Below, in pieces: positions 9,205-16,153 of a stretch of DNA of 64,000 bases. The notes under the pieces are model-generated. The model was not told the DNA's origin, did not search any database, and saw only the letters and a program-made list of their open reading frames with translations. A program made the translations under genes and the position numbers. The stretch's first letter is position 1; every line of letters begins with the position of its first letter. The DNA comes from Candidatus Heimdallarchaeota archaeon. GTDB lineage: Archaea > Asgardarchaeota > Heimdallarchaeia > Heimdallarchaeales > Heimdallarchaeaceae. The stretch covers positions 1-64,000 of the forward strand of contig JAHLWR010000007.1 of the NCBI GenBank assembly GCA_019057815.1, given 5' to 3'.

Positions 9205-10617
9205 TTACCATGCTCCTTTTTTAGCACTTCTTTTTTTGTGCAGTTCGAACATATACTCTCTAATTTCCTTTGGAGTAAGCCATTTTGTAGATTCTCCTCT
9301 CCTCAATGGTATTTCATAGATTGATCTTCCCTTTCTATATAAATATGGACATCTTTCTTTATCAGCTAACAATGATACAATAAATAATTTCTTGTTTTCG
9401 TTATATGCCAATAATACAAATTCCTTTATTACAAAATCAATCCATGGATCACAGTTTGAATCGAGTGACTGCTGCAGATTATTCATGAAATCTTCAATTT
9501 TCGATTCACCTACTCCTTCGATTTGACCTTTTTTATTTACTCCTACAATTACTAATCCTTTCGATTGTGCATTTGCCATTCCTGTCATTTGCTTTCCTAT
9601 ATTTTTATAATGGTTTTCAGTCAGTTTTTCTTTTATTACACTTTTGAACTCAACTGTTTCATTTTCTTTTCCATCAATAAATCTTCTAATTTCAGATGTT
9701 GATAAATCATCCAGAACGATGAAATCCTCACTTTTAACAGAATATCTTATGGATTGACGATAATCTAGAATCCTTCCTCCTGGTTTTGGATTGTGAAAAT
9801 CACCATTAAAACCTGTGTTCAGAGTAGTTTGAAGATAGAATTTAACATTAGCAATATTATGCTTAAAAACTTCTTTTACACTGTTTGATTCAAAAATTAC
9901 TTCTCTCATCTCTTCTTTTCCATTAGTAAATTCAACATTCAAAACCCCAAATGGTTTCTCAATTTCTTTCTTAACCATGTTTTGAATCTCTATTTCTGCA
10001 ATGTTCCTGAGATACTCAAAACGCTTTATATACCATTCAAAATGTGATAGATCAACTATTAACGGATAACATACTCCTCGAGTAGAAGTGTCTTGTGTAA
10101 ACATTGTGTCTTTGTGTTTGAAAATACTTTTTGCAGCTGTTATAACGTCTGAATAACCAATATTACTTGCTGTAGAAAATTCTTTATCTTCAAAAATAAA
10201 ACCTTCTGCTTTTACTTGTAATCTATAACATGGCATATACATTCCAATATTTCCATATCTATCCTTAACCTTCAAGTTTTCTTCAAAAGGACGTTGTTCT
10301 GATTTTAAAGTATAAATTAAACCATCTGGATAGGTTATTTTTATCTCCCTATTCTCCAAATCGACTTCTAGGTTTTGAATGATATCTCTTACTTCTTCCA
10401 CTTTTAGTTTGATTCTTTCAAATATGAAATTGTCATTTTTGCTATAGTCTTCTATTTCTTTATCTTCAGCTAAGGATGACTTTGGATAAATGTAAGCAAA
10501 TAAATGCTTCTTTTCTTCTTCATCAATTAAAACACATCTATCCATTACAAAGTGATCATATCTATCTTTCCACAACTCCCAGAAATTGAAGAATTCTCCC
10601 TGATTATCTCTTTGCAT
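9205..10617 (-). CDS. Second AlbA_2 / Schlafen-like protein
   Basis: 470 residues, the same layout as the protein at 4963-6393: a long unrecognised N-terminal region (about 1-310), then an AlbA_2 domain (about 315-455) beginning ETVEFKSVIKEKL and containing GMANAQSKGLVIVGVNKKG and the closing RGRSIYEIPLRRGESTKWL. The conserved glutamate-phenylalanine-lysine (EFK) and the GVNKKG turn are kept. The N-terminal halves of the two proteins do not look alike by eye, so they share the C-terminal module only. It converges with the HEPN-like gene (13 bases apart). Probably part of the same island. Confidence 0.78.
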   Translation of the reverse strand: MQRDNQGEFFNFWELWKDRYDHFVMDRCVLIDEEEKKHLFAYIYPKSSLAEDKEIEDYSKNDNFIFERIKLKVEEVRDIIQNLEVDLENREIKITYPDGLIYTLKSEQRPFEENLKVKDRYGNIGMYMPCYRLQVKAEGFIFEDKEFSTASNIGYSDVITAAKSIFKHKDTMFTQDTSTRGVCYPLIVDLSHFEWYIKRFEYLRNIAEIEIQNMVKKEIEKPFGVLNVEFTNGKEEMREVIFESNSVKEVFKHNIANVKFYLQTTLNTGFNGDFHNPKPGGRILDYRQSIRYSVKSEDFIVLDDLSTSEIRRFIDGKENETVEFKSVIKEKLTENHYKNIGKQMTGMANAQSKGLVIVGVNKKGQIEGVGESKIEDFMNNLQQSLDSNCDPWIDFVIKEFVLLAYNENKKLFIVSLLADKERCPYLYRKGRSIYEIPLRRGESTKWLTPKEIREYMFELHKKRSAKKGAW

Positions 10618-10685
10618 AGATAATATGTAATTATTAAATTATTAAATTTTTTTCTTGGTCTTTCTATACTTTCTTCCTTCTTTCT

Positions 10686-11153
10686 TTATTTCCATTTGTG
10701 GCTTTCTTCTTTACACAGACTGTTTTCATTTAGTAAACCTAATTTGATATATATTTCCACTGCTTTTCTCTCTATCAGTTTTTCTTCTATTTCTTCTCTT
10801 AGCATTTTTAATGTTTCTTCCGGTATCTCATCCAATTCTTGTTTTATCTCCCCTCTCAATCCTTCTAACACTCTTTGACTTATTTTCCCTAATATGTACT
10901 CATATGGTATTATCACCGCTATCATTCCTATTGTTGTTCCTATTGTCATCACTACTCCCACCACTCTAGCTATTACTATCACTATTGCTAGAATTGTTCC
11001 CTCTTCATTTAACCAAAATGCTACTACTGTCACTGCTACACTTATTAATACATATAATCCCCATTGCCCTATCTCTGTCCAATGAAAGAACTTTCCTTCC
11101 CTTTTATTCATCCTTTTTACGTATTCTCTCGCTATCTCTATGTCGCTTTTCAC
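10686..11153 (-). CDS. Small membrane protein of a purine-biased gene pair
   Basis: 155 residues from GTG. The upstream stop TAA is followed directly by this GTG, which indicates translational coupling with the gene at 11154. Two or three hydrophobic segments lie at about 30-48, 52-70 and 70-90. A charged helical tail follows (about 95-145, rich in Glu, Lys and Arg). Codons are purine-rich and use AGA/AGG and GAG, unlike the AT-rich neighbours, so the plus strand looks pyrimidine-rich here. The gene shares this style with those at 11154, 13715 and 14670, suggesting a common, transferred origin. No function recognised. Confidence 0.5.
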   Translation of the reverse strand: MKSDIEIAREYVKRMNKREGKFFHWTEIGQWGLYVLISVAVTVVAFWLNEEGTILAIVIVIARVVGVVMTIGTTIGMIAVIIPYEYILGKISQRVLEGLRGEIKQELDEIPEETLKMLREEIEEKLIERKAVEIYIKLGLLNENSLCKEESHKWK

Positions 11154-11471
11154 TTAACTCATCCCTTCCGTCAGTATTTTCCCTACTGCCCTTGTCGTCA
11201 TCATGAACGTTTTCTTCAATTCCTCTTGCTCATATATCAGTTCATGTAAATTCTTTAGCGATATCTCTCTCTTGTTCTCATCTACTATCTTTATCTCTAT
11301 CCCCCATCCCCTTCCTTCCCTTGTTTCTTCTTCTAATTGTTCCTTTTGTTCTTCTATGAACCTTGCTAATATTTTTTCTAGTCTTTCACTGTTTATTACC
11401 TTGTATTTTGCTATCTCTATACTCTTCTCTTCTTTTCCCCCATATAGTTTCAGTATCATTCCCCACGTCAT
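11154..11471 (-). CDS. Small charged protein coupled to the next gene
   Basis: 105 residues, soluble and highly charged (long Glu/Lys/Arg helices at about 25-60 and 75-95). Its end is ATGAGTTAA joined to the GTG of the following gene, so the two form a coupled pair. No motif is recognised. Base use is purine-biased like its partner. It could be a plasmid or virus accessory gene, but that is inference from style only. Confidence 0.45.
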   Translation of the reverse strand: MTWGMILKLYGGKEEKSIEIAKYKVINSERLEKILARFIEEQKEQLEEETREGRGWGIEIKIVDENKREISLKNLHELIYEQEELKKTFMMTTRAVGKILTEGMS

Positions 11472-11806
11472 TTCTTTTCTATCTTTTTATCTCTCATTTC
11501 CTTTTTATACTCGGCTAGTTTTCCCTACATCTAAACTGCATTTTTCTCTATTCCCTAATATTTTTATTACCTTTTTTCTTTTACATTCTTACTGAAACTC
11601 TCAAATCTTTCTAAGCTACTATCAATGGTCTAACCATTGAACCTGTTTGGATCCCTAAAACAGCTGTCAATAAAGAAAGCTACACTGTTAAAGATTGGAG
11701 GGTTAAACTCTTCAAAGAAGGAAAGACTGAATGGAAGAAAGAGAAGAAAAAGATAGTACAGACGAATTTATCTTCTTTCGCTGAATAATATATCAGAATC
11801 TACCTA
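11472..11806. other. Gap with no intact gene
   Basis: Apart from the plus-strand fragment described separately (11613-11787), I see no gene here. A short palindrome, AATGGT-cta-ACCATT, lies at about 11623-11640. A similar string (gtcta...accattgaa) recurs at about 15430-15455, near the other side of the purine-biased genes. This may mark ends of an inserted segment or be chance. Confidence 0.4.
11613..11787 (+). pseudogene. 5'-truncated coding remnant of unknown type
   Basis: An open frame of about 57 codons starts directly after a stop and has no ATG, GTG or TTG at a sensible place. It reads like real protein (VWIPKTAVNKESYTVKDWRV, then a Lys/Glu-rich tail ending SSFAE, stop at 11785-11787). 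It lies just upstream of the AbiV-like gene. Its codons resemble the purine-biased genes nearby. Parent family not recognised. Confidence 0.35.
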
Positions 11807-12622
11807 ATGACAATCTATTTATCAAATAAGAAAAAGTACCAAACTAGAATGTCAATAGGAAATTCCAAATCAGAAATAATGCCAGATAAATATGATTTTT
11901 ATCGTAAACTTATGCAAGTTACACTAGAAAATACAAATCAATTGAGGAAAGATGCATTATTATTACGAGAAAAACTTTCTTTTGGTCATGCATATTCTCT
12001 AGCTATTTTAGGTTTTGAAGAATTAGCAAAATGCTGGTTTGTTTTCGGCTTATTCATCGGAGAATATCAGGAAAAAGATGAACTTGTTTTAGATATTACT
12101 AGTAATCATCTAACAAAGCAAGAGTTAGGATGGCTAATTATCGCTGAGTTAGTTTTAATGGATTGGTTTGAACAGACTGAATTTAAATCAGAAATTCAGG
12201 AAATTGCGAAACAAGTAAGGAAGGGTGAAATCAGTCTCGAATCATACACTAAGAAGTATTTGAAGTATGCAGATATTGAAAGTAAATCATCTGATGTTGC
12301 TAAGAGAGTTATGGAATTAAAGGAAATTCTTGAGAAACTTGAATCTGATAATAAATTTATGGTAAGAAGAAAGAATGAGGGATTTTATGTTGATTTTGAC
12401 TTGAAAAAAAGAAAGATTACAAGCTCTCCAGACAAATTCATTCTAGATGACATACAATTTATTGATACTTTCAATGGTTTCTATCTCTATACTGAAGAAA
12501 TTTTGCGATCTATAGTAGATAATCTTAAACGTAAAAGCATCCAAGAAGGATTAAAGAACATGAGAACCTTCTTCGGGCAATTTAGAGATTATTTTGAAAA
12601 ACAAGAAAAGGACAGTAATTAG
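11807..12622 (+). CDS. AbiV-like abortive infection protein
   Basis: 271 residues, soluble and helical. The N-terminal half matches the AbiV/HEPN_AbiV pattern: a helix with ENTNQLRKDALLL, then FGHAYSLAILGFEELAKCW, in which the ILGFEELAK core is the family's clearest signature. A possible internal start is the Met at residue 11 or 21, because the first residues are poorly conserved in type. In lactococci AbiV interferes with phage translation; here a defence role is inferred from the family and from the neighbouring HEPN, AlbA_2 and restriction genes. It converges with the CPBP gene (13 bases). Confidence 0.7.
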   Translation: MTIYLSNKKKYQTRMSIGNSKSEIMPDKYDFYRKLMQVTLENTNQLRKDALLLREKLSFGHAYSLAILGFEELAKCWFVFGLFIGEYQEKDELVLDITSNHLTKQELGWLIIAELVLMDWFEQTEFKSEIQEIAKQVRKGEISLESYTKKYLKYADIESKSSDVAKRVMELKEILEKLESDNKFMVRRKNEGFYVDFDLKKRKITSSPDKFILDDIQFIDTFNGFYLYTEEILRSIVDNLKRKSIQEGLKNMRTFFGQFRDYFEKQEKDSN

Positions 12623-12635
12623 AATTTATCCTCTC

Positions 12636-13589
12636 TTAGTTATTATTCTCCGCGATCTGGACAGTATCCTCTCCCATCTCGTCTGTTGAAATAGTCGTTT
12701 TCTCAGGGAATTTAGTATAGATCGCTTTTATTATCCCCATGTTAAATAACATCGCACCCCCTAGCGCTAAATAGACAAATATAACCCCAACCCATATCCA
12801 TGATATATAGTCCTCTATATAGACATTCCCAAACACTTCTACAAAGGTATTGAAAAGGCAATGTGCTATCATTCCTGGTACTAAACTTTTAGTTTTTATA
12901 AATAGATAACCATATACTATCCCACTGAAAAAAGTTTGCATTACTTGAAACTGTACTCCAATCACGTGGTAGAATATGTCTGAATCACTATAATAGATTG
13001 AATTTATCAGATTAGCATTATGGAAAAACCCAAACAATAACGCGCTTATTAATATTGACTCTTTTTCCGAGTATTTTTTTAGTAATAATGTTATTGTTAT
13101 TCCTCTAAATAACACTTCTTCCCATATTCCTGGTATCACCGAAATATAGATTTCTGACCTTGGTCCAAGTATTACTTTTATATCCCATTCAAATGCTACA
13201 GTGTGTAACTGTTCTGATATTAATGACCCTACCAGTACACACGTTAACTCCACTCCAGCTATTAATATCCCTATCCCTATTATTCTTATTAGAGGTTTTA
13301 TTTTTGTTATCCTTATCGCTTTTAGAAACTCCTCGTATCCCTTGTTTTTTCCTTGTATTTTCATTACATCAGGTACAATTATCATTAACAGTAATGCTAA
13401 AAGAGCAAATGTTATTAAGAATATTATATAATAATTATCAAACAAATACTCTACATTTCTCAACCCATAATGTACTAGAAATACTATCGCTATATATAAT
13501 ATGATTAACAAAATTATTGTTATCCAGATATTTTTTCCAAAAAAACTCTCCTTGTATTCTTCTTTATTTTTCATTTCCACTTTTTGCAT
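12636..13589 (-). CDS. CPBP-family intramembrane metalloprotease (CAAX protease-like)
   Basis: 317 residues with about eight hydrophobic segments. The three active-site motifs of the CPBP (Abi) family are present in order: WEEVLFRG (EExxxR), FGFFHN (FxxxH) and HCLFNTF (HxxxN/B). The family includes Rce1-like prenyl proteases and bacteriocin or phage-resistance proteins; the substrate here is unknown. The start is supported by a purine-rich ribosome site (gaggaagagag) just before the ATG and a TATA-like stretch about 85 bases upstream. Its last codons are nucleotide-similar to a decayed zinc-ribbon tail at 8112-8162. Confidence 0.85.
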   Translation of the reverse strand: MQKVEMKNKEEYKESFFGKNIWITIILLIILYIAIVFLVHYGLRNVEYLFDNYYIIFLITFALLALLLMIIVPDVMKIQGKNKGYEEFLKAIRITKIKPLIRIIGIGILIAGVELTCVLVGSLISEQLHTVAFEWDIKVILGPRSEIYISVIPGIWEEVLFRGITITLLLKKYSEKESILISALLFGFFHNANLINSIYYSDSDIFYHVIGVQFQVMQTFFSGIVYGYLFIKTKSLVPGMIAHCLFNTFVEVFGNVYIEDYISWIWVGVIFVYLALGGAMLFNMGIIKAIYTKFPEKTTISTDEMGEDTVQIAENNN

Positions 13590-13710
13590 TCACTCTCTTC
13601 CTCTTTATTCCCTTGCTTTTTTTCTATTCTTTTCTATTGTTTTTTTCTCACTAATAAATCTTATATGTAGTATTTATAGAGGGAGACTTTCACACTTGAG
13701 GAGAAGGAGA

Positions 13711-13729
13711 AGTGTCAACTACTGACACT
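13711..13729. repeat. Inverted repeat over the stop codon of the Cys-rich gene
   Basis: AGTGTCA and TGACACT form a perfect 7-bp stem with a 5-base loop, spanning the minus-strand stop at 13715-13717. No T-run follows in the direction of transcription, so it is not a clear terminator. Confidence 0.4.
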
Positions 13730-14668
13730 CCCCAAAATTTCTCCTTCTGGTGATTCACTGACTAGCTCCGTCAAAAAGAAGTCTAAAGTTTGTTTTTTCT
13801 TTTCTTTTAATACTCTCACCATACATTTTATTTCACATTCTGGACATGCTGATATGCATGCTTTTCCTTCGTATAATTTTCCTGCTGTTCTCCATCTTGC
13901 GTTCTTTTTTCCTGTCATATAACTTTGATATGGTTTATATCTTTCCCTTTCCACTTCTTCCCACATTGAATTCTTTCTTCTTGTTTTTTCTGTTTTTCTC
14001 AATATTCTTGCTGGTTGTTCCAATGTTTGTATTTTCCCTCTCATCAATTCTCCTTGTTTCTCCCATCTTTCGTCTTTTTCTTTGAATGCAAACGTTACTA
14101 CCCTTAAAGCTACTTTCCCTCCTTTCTCCTGATATTCTTCTGCTAGTTTTACCCTTTCTCTTAACTCCTCTTTTTCATCTACTGCCGATACTGTTATGTT
14201 TAGTATCGTCTCCCTTCTTATCATTCTCTCTATTTGTCTCTCTGTTGGTCTTTTCCACATCCTTGTTATTATTACCGGTGTCTTTCCCTTCTCTGCTACT
14301 ATTTCCGCACATCTTGTTGTTAGTTCCCAATCCCAGCTTGGTGCTCCGTCTACTCCTATCCTTATCCATCTCTCTTTACACTTTTTCAGATCCTTTCTCA
14401 ATAGCTCTTCTTTCAATATCATTTTTACTGGTTTTCCGAATATTTTCTTGTATCTTCTCACTGCTTCTTCTGAATAGCAATCCCACCTACATCTTGGATA
14501 TTCTTGGTTCTTGTATGCTGGACATCCTCTCACCGTATCCAAGCAATTCCCTCCTTTTTGTATCTGCTTCCTTCCCCATTCCTTCTCTTTGTGGTTTGCT
14601 TTTGTTGTCTTGTTCGTCCCTTTCAATCTTATTGGTATTTCTTTATATTCTTCTTTTTCTCTTATCAC
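13715..14668 (-). CDS. Cys-rich protein, possibly iron-sulfur, TIM-barrel-like
   Basis: 317 residues from GTG, one base after the stop of the upstream gene and behind a strong Shine-Dalgarno (AAGGAGGGAG). Cysteines cluster near the N terminus (NCLDTVRGCPAY, then YPRCRWDCYS) and again near the C terminus (CISACPECEIKC), consistent with metal or Fe-S binding. The middle alternates strands and helices (RIGVDGAPSWDWE, TPVIITRMW, ILNITVSAVD, KVALRVVTFAF), like a TIM barrel. It recalls radical-SAM-like proteins found on mobile elements, but no canonical CxxxCxxC in the right place settles it. Purine-biased codons suggest transfer. Confidence 0.5.
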   Translation of the reverse strand: MIREKEEYKEIPIRLKGTNKTTKANHKEKEWGRKQIQKGGNCLDTVRGCPAYKNQEYPRCRWDCYSEEAVRRYKKIFGKPVKMILKEELLRKDLKKCKERWIRIGVDGAPSWDWELTTRCAEIVAEKGKTPVIITRMWKRPTERQIERMIRRETILNITVSAVDEKEELRERVKLAEEYQEKGGKVALRVVTFAFKEKDERWEKQGELMRGKIQTLEQPARILRKTEKTRRKNSMWEEVERERYKPYQSYMTGKKNARWRTAGKLYEGKACISACPECEIKCMVRVLKEKKKQTLDFFLTELVSESPEGEILGSVSS

Positions 14669-14669
14669 T

Positions 14670-15374
14670 TTACTCCCTCCTTCTGGTGTTCTTCTTGATG
14701 TAAATGATTAGGTTCTCTTTGTAATAGCTTCTTAACTTCTCTATTGCTTCCTCTATCTCTTCTTCTGAATTATTCATTATTTGATGTTCTGACTCTATGA
14801 ATTCTTCGTATGTCATCCCTCTTTTTGCTTCTATCTCTTCTGCTAGTCTTTCTCTGTTTAGTATCACTGTTTTTCCTTTGATTTCTATCGCATTGTAAAA
14901 CGGTATCGAGTCTACTTTTAGCTCATCACATATCTCTTCTATTATTTTGTTGCTCATCTTCCTCCCTCCTCTATCTAATTCCATTATCTCCTGTATCTCT
15001 ATCATTTCTATAGCTTTCCTTGCTATTATCTCCTTATTTATCTCTATTTCTTCTCCCTCTTGATCTACTATTCTTATTCTGAAACTCTCCCACTCTTCAA
15101 ATATGCTCGAATATCTTTCTGGGTTTCTTTCTACTTCTTGCATATACTCTATATATTTCTCTGCTAGTTCCTTTATCCCTCTTATCTTCTCTCTTCTTCT
15201 CTCGTATGTTTTTGTTCTTGCTTCTGTTCTTCCATATGGGTTCATCATATAATCTTGTTCCTCTTCTACTCTCTTGTTTGTATAACTTACCCATATAATA
15301 GCAAATGAGGGGTTTTTTTCTATTTTTTTGCTTTCTTGTTTGTTTTTTTCTTTTTGACCTTCTTCTACTGTCAC
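14670..15374 (-). CDS. Charged helical protein coupled to the Cys-rich gene
   Basis: 234 residues from GTG; an ATG at residue 43 (MMNPYG) is an alternative start. Long charged helices run through most of it, with no membrane segment and no motif I know. It ends TAA one base before the GTG of the next gene, and its last codons contain that gene's Shine-Dalgarno, so the two are translated together. Purine-biased codons match the pair at 10686-11471. Likely plasmid or virus derived, by style only. Confidence 0.5.
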   Translation of the reverse strand: MTVEEGQKEKNKQESKKIEKNPSFAIIWVSYTNKRVEEEQDYMMNPYGRTEARTKTYERRREKIRGIKELAEKYIEYMQEVERNPERYSSIFEEWESFRIRIVDQEGEEIEINKEIIARKAIEMIEIQEIMELDRGGRKMSNKIIEEICDELKVDSIPFYNAIEIKGKTVILNRERLAEEIEAKRGMTYEEFIESEHQIMNNSEEEIEEAIEKLRSYYKENLIIYIKKNTRRRE

Positions 15375-15522
15375 CTTGAATCACCATGTAAACATATACC
15401 TTTGTACACTTAAACTTTCAGTGTCAAAACCGTCTATAGACCATTGAAAGTATTCTATTCTTTATCTTAGCCCTTTTTTCTTCTTAGCTAATTCTTATTA
15501 ATCCTCTATTCTTCTTCTCTCT

Positions 15523-15576
15523 TGGAGTTAGTTTCTTTACTGTCTGAATCACCAATTCATGACAAAACTAACTCCA
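15523..15576. repeat. 12-bp perfect inverted repeat with 30-base loop
   Basis: TGGAGTTAGTTT (15523-15534) and AAACTAACTCCA (15565-15576) are perfect reverse complements. It lies in the non-coding stretch with no gene ending nearby, so it may be the scar or end of an element, or a regulatory hairpin. Confidence 0.6.
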
Positions 15577-15908
15577 TTTTCTATCTAAGAAAACTTAACA
15601 TATATTCCGCATTTAGTTTTAAAGATTTTATTGAAAATAACTTTGAATTTGTAATAAATGAAAAAATTAGAATTTTTGATATATTATTTTTTAAACCAAG
15701 TATAGTCTTCTTTGTTTTTATTTCTCTGAACTCTCTATTTCTGTATCAAAAAAAATTTGCCCGTTGTTAGAATTTTCCAAACCCCTTAGTAATGTTCATT
15801 ATTTTTCGATTCTCTAACCATTTCTATAGCCATTTCACCTTGTTCTTTCTCTTTTCCTTTCTCTAATAATTCCATAGTCTAACATAATATCCGACAAAAC
15901 AACTAATA

Positions 15909-15914
15909 TTTATA
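15909..15914 (+). promoter_or_regulatory. TATA box positioned for the structured element
   Basis: TTTATA at 15909-15914 lies 28-33 bases ahead of the closing stem at 15942. Archaeal transcription starts about 25-28 bases after the TATA centre, so a transcript would begin at about 15938-15940. Confidence 0.35.
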
Positions 15915-15941
15915 CTTGCGAATTAACTCTTCTTAGTCTTT

Positions 15942-16012
15942 TCGTATGCACTAACACCTTAGTTGTTTCTGACTAACGACTAGGTACATTAGAAGTCGTC
16001 TCTAACATACGA
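15942..16012 (+). ncRNA. Candidate small structured RNA, tRNA-shaped, not a canonical tRNA
   Basis: A 7-bp closing stem (TCGTATG at 15942-15948 with CATACGA at 16006-16012) encloses two hairpins. The first (15957-15984) has a 10-bp stem with one bulge and one G-U pair and a 7-base loop. The second (15989-16005) has a 5-bp stem (TTAGA/TCTAA) and a 7-base loop and abuts the closing stem, as a T arm abuts an acceptor stem. There is no D arm, no GTTCRANYC in the T-like loop and no U33, so it is not a normal tRNA. The strand is chosen from the TATA box at 15909. Confidence 0.35.
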
Positions 16013-16073
16013 TAACACTAATAATTACTTGTTCTACACTTTCTAATTACTCAATAGCTTTTCTTCTAGAATA

Positions 16074-16138
16074 GTTCAACAGTTTAGTCGTATTTTTTCC
16101 TCGACAAATAGATTCCCTTATAAAACTATCTGTTGACC
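16074..16138 (+). repeat. 65-bp repeat, copy 1, carrying the nreA TATA box
   Basis: This 65-base segment matches the reverse complement of 54951-55015 at 56 of 65 positions without gaps, and similarity stops at both ends. Its ends are inverted (TCAACAG / CTGTTGA), with an inner GTCG/CGAC stem. TTATAAAA at 16118-16125 is the likely TATA box of nreA. Confidence 0.8.
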
Positions 16139-16153
16139 TTTTTTCAGAGTAGA

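Larger units (their letters stand above)
15375..16153. other. Long non-coding stretch at the end of the accessory island
   Basis: No convincing gene in about 780 bases. It holds a 12-bp inverted repeat (15523-15576), a short minus-strand frame of 29 codons that starts and stops cleanly but has no relatives I recognise (15792-15881, MELLEKGKEKEQGEMAIEM...), a promoter-like TATA ahead of a three-stem structured element (15942-16012), and a 65-bp repeat just before nreA (16074-16138). These are listed separately. Confidence 0.6.

Noticed and set aside
13846-14711. Several plus-strand frames rich in Leu, Ser and Phe
   Set aside because: They are antisense to the purine-biased minus-strand genes; the pyrimidine-rich strand yields such frames by composition.
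15097-15387. Minus-strand frame rich in Arg and Lys beginning MVIQGD
   Set aside because: A shifted reading of the 14670-15374 gene; that gene has the coupled stop-start and better composition.
15522-15770. Plus-strand frame of 82 codons from TTG
   Set aside because: Starts inside the 12-bp inverted repeat, has no ribosome site and a Phe/Ile/Lys-rich composition expected of AT-rich non-coding DNA.
15942-16012. Canonical tRNA gene
   Set aside because: Geometry is tRNA-like, but there is no D arm, no GTTCRANYC, no U33 and no CCA-type end. Kept only as a structured-RNA candidate.
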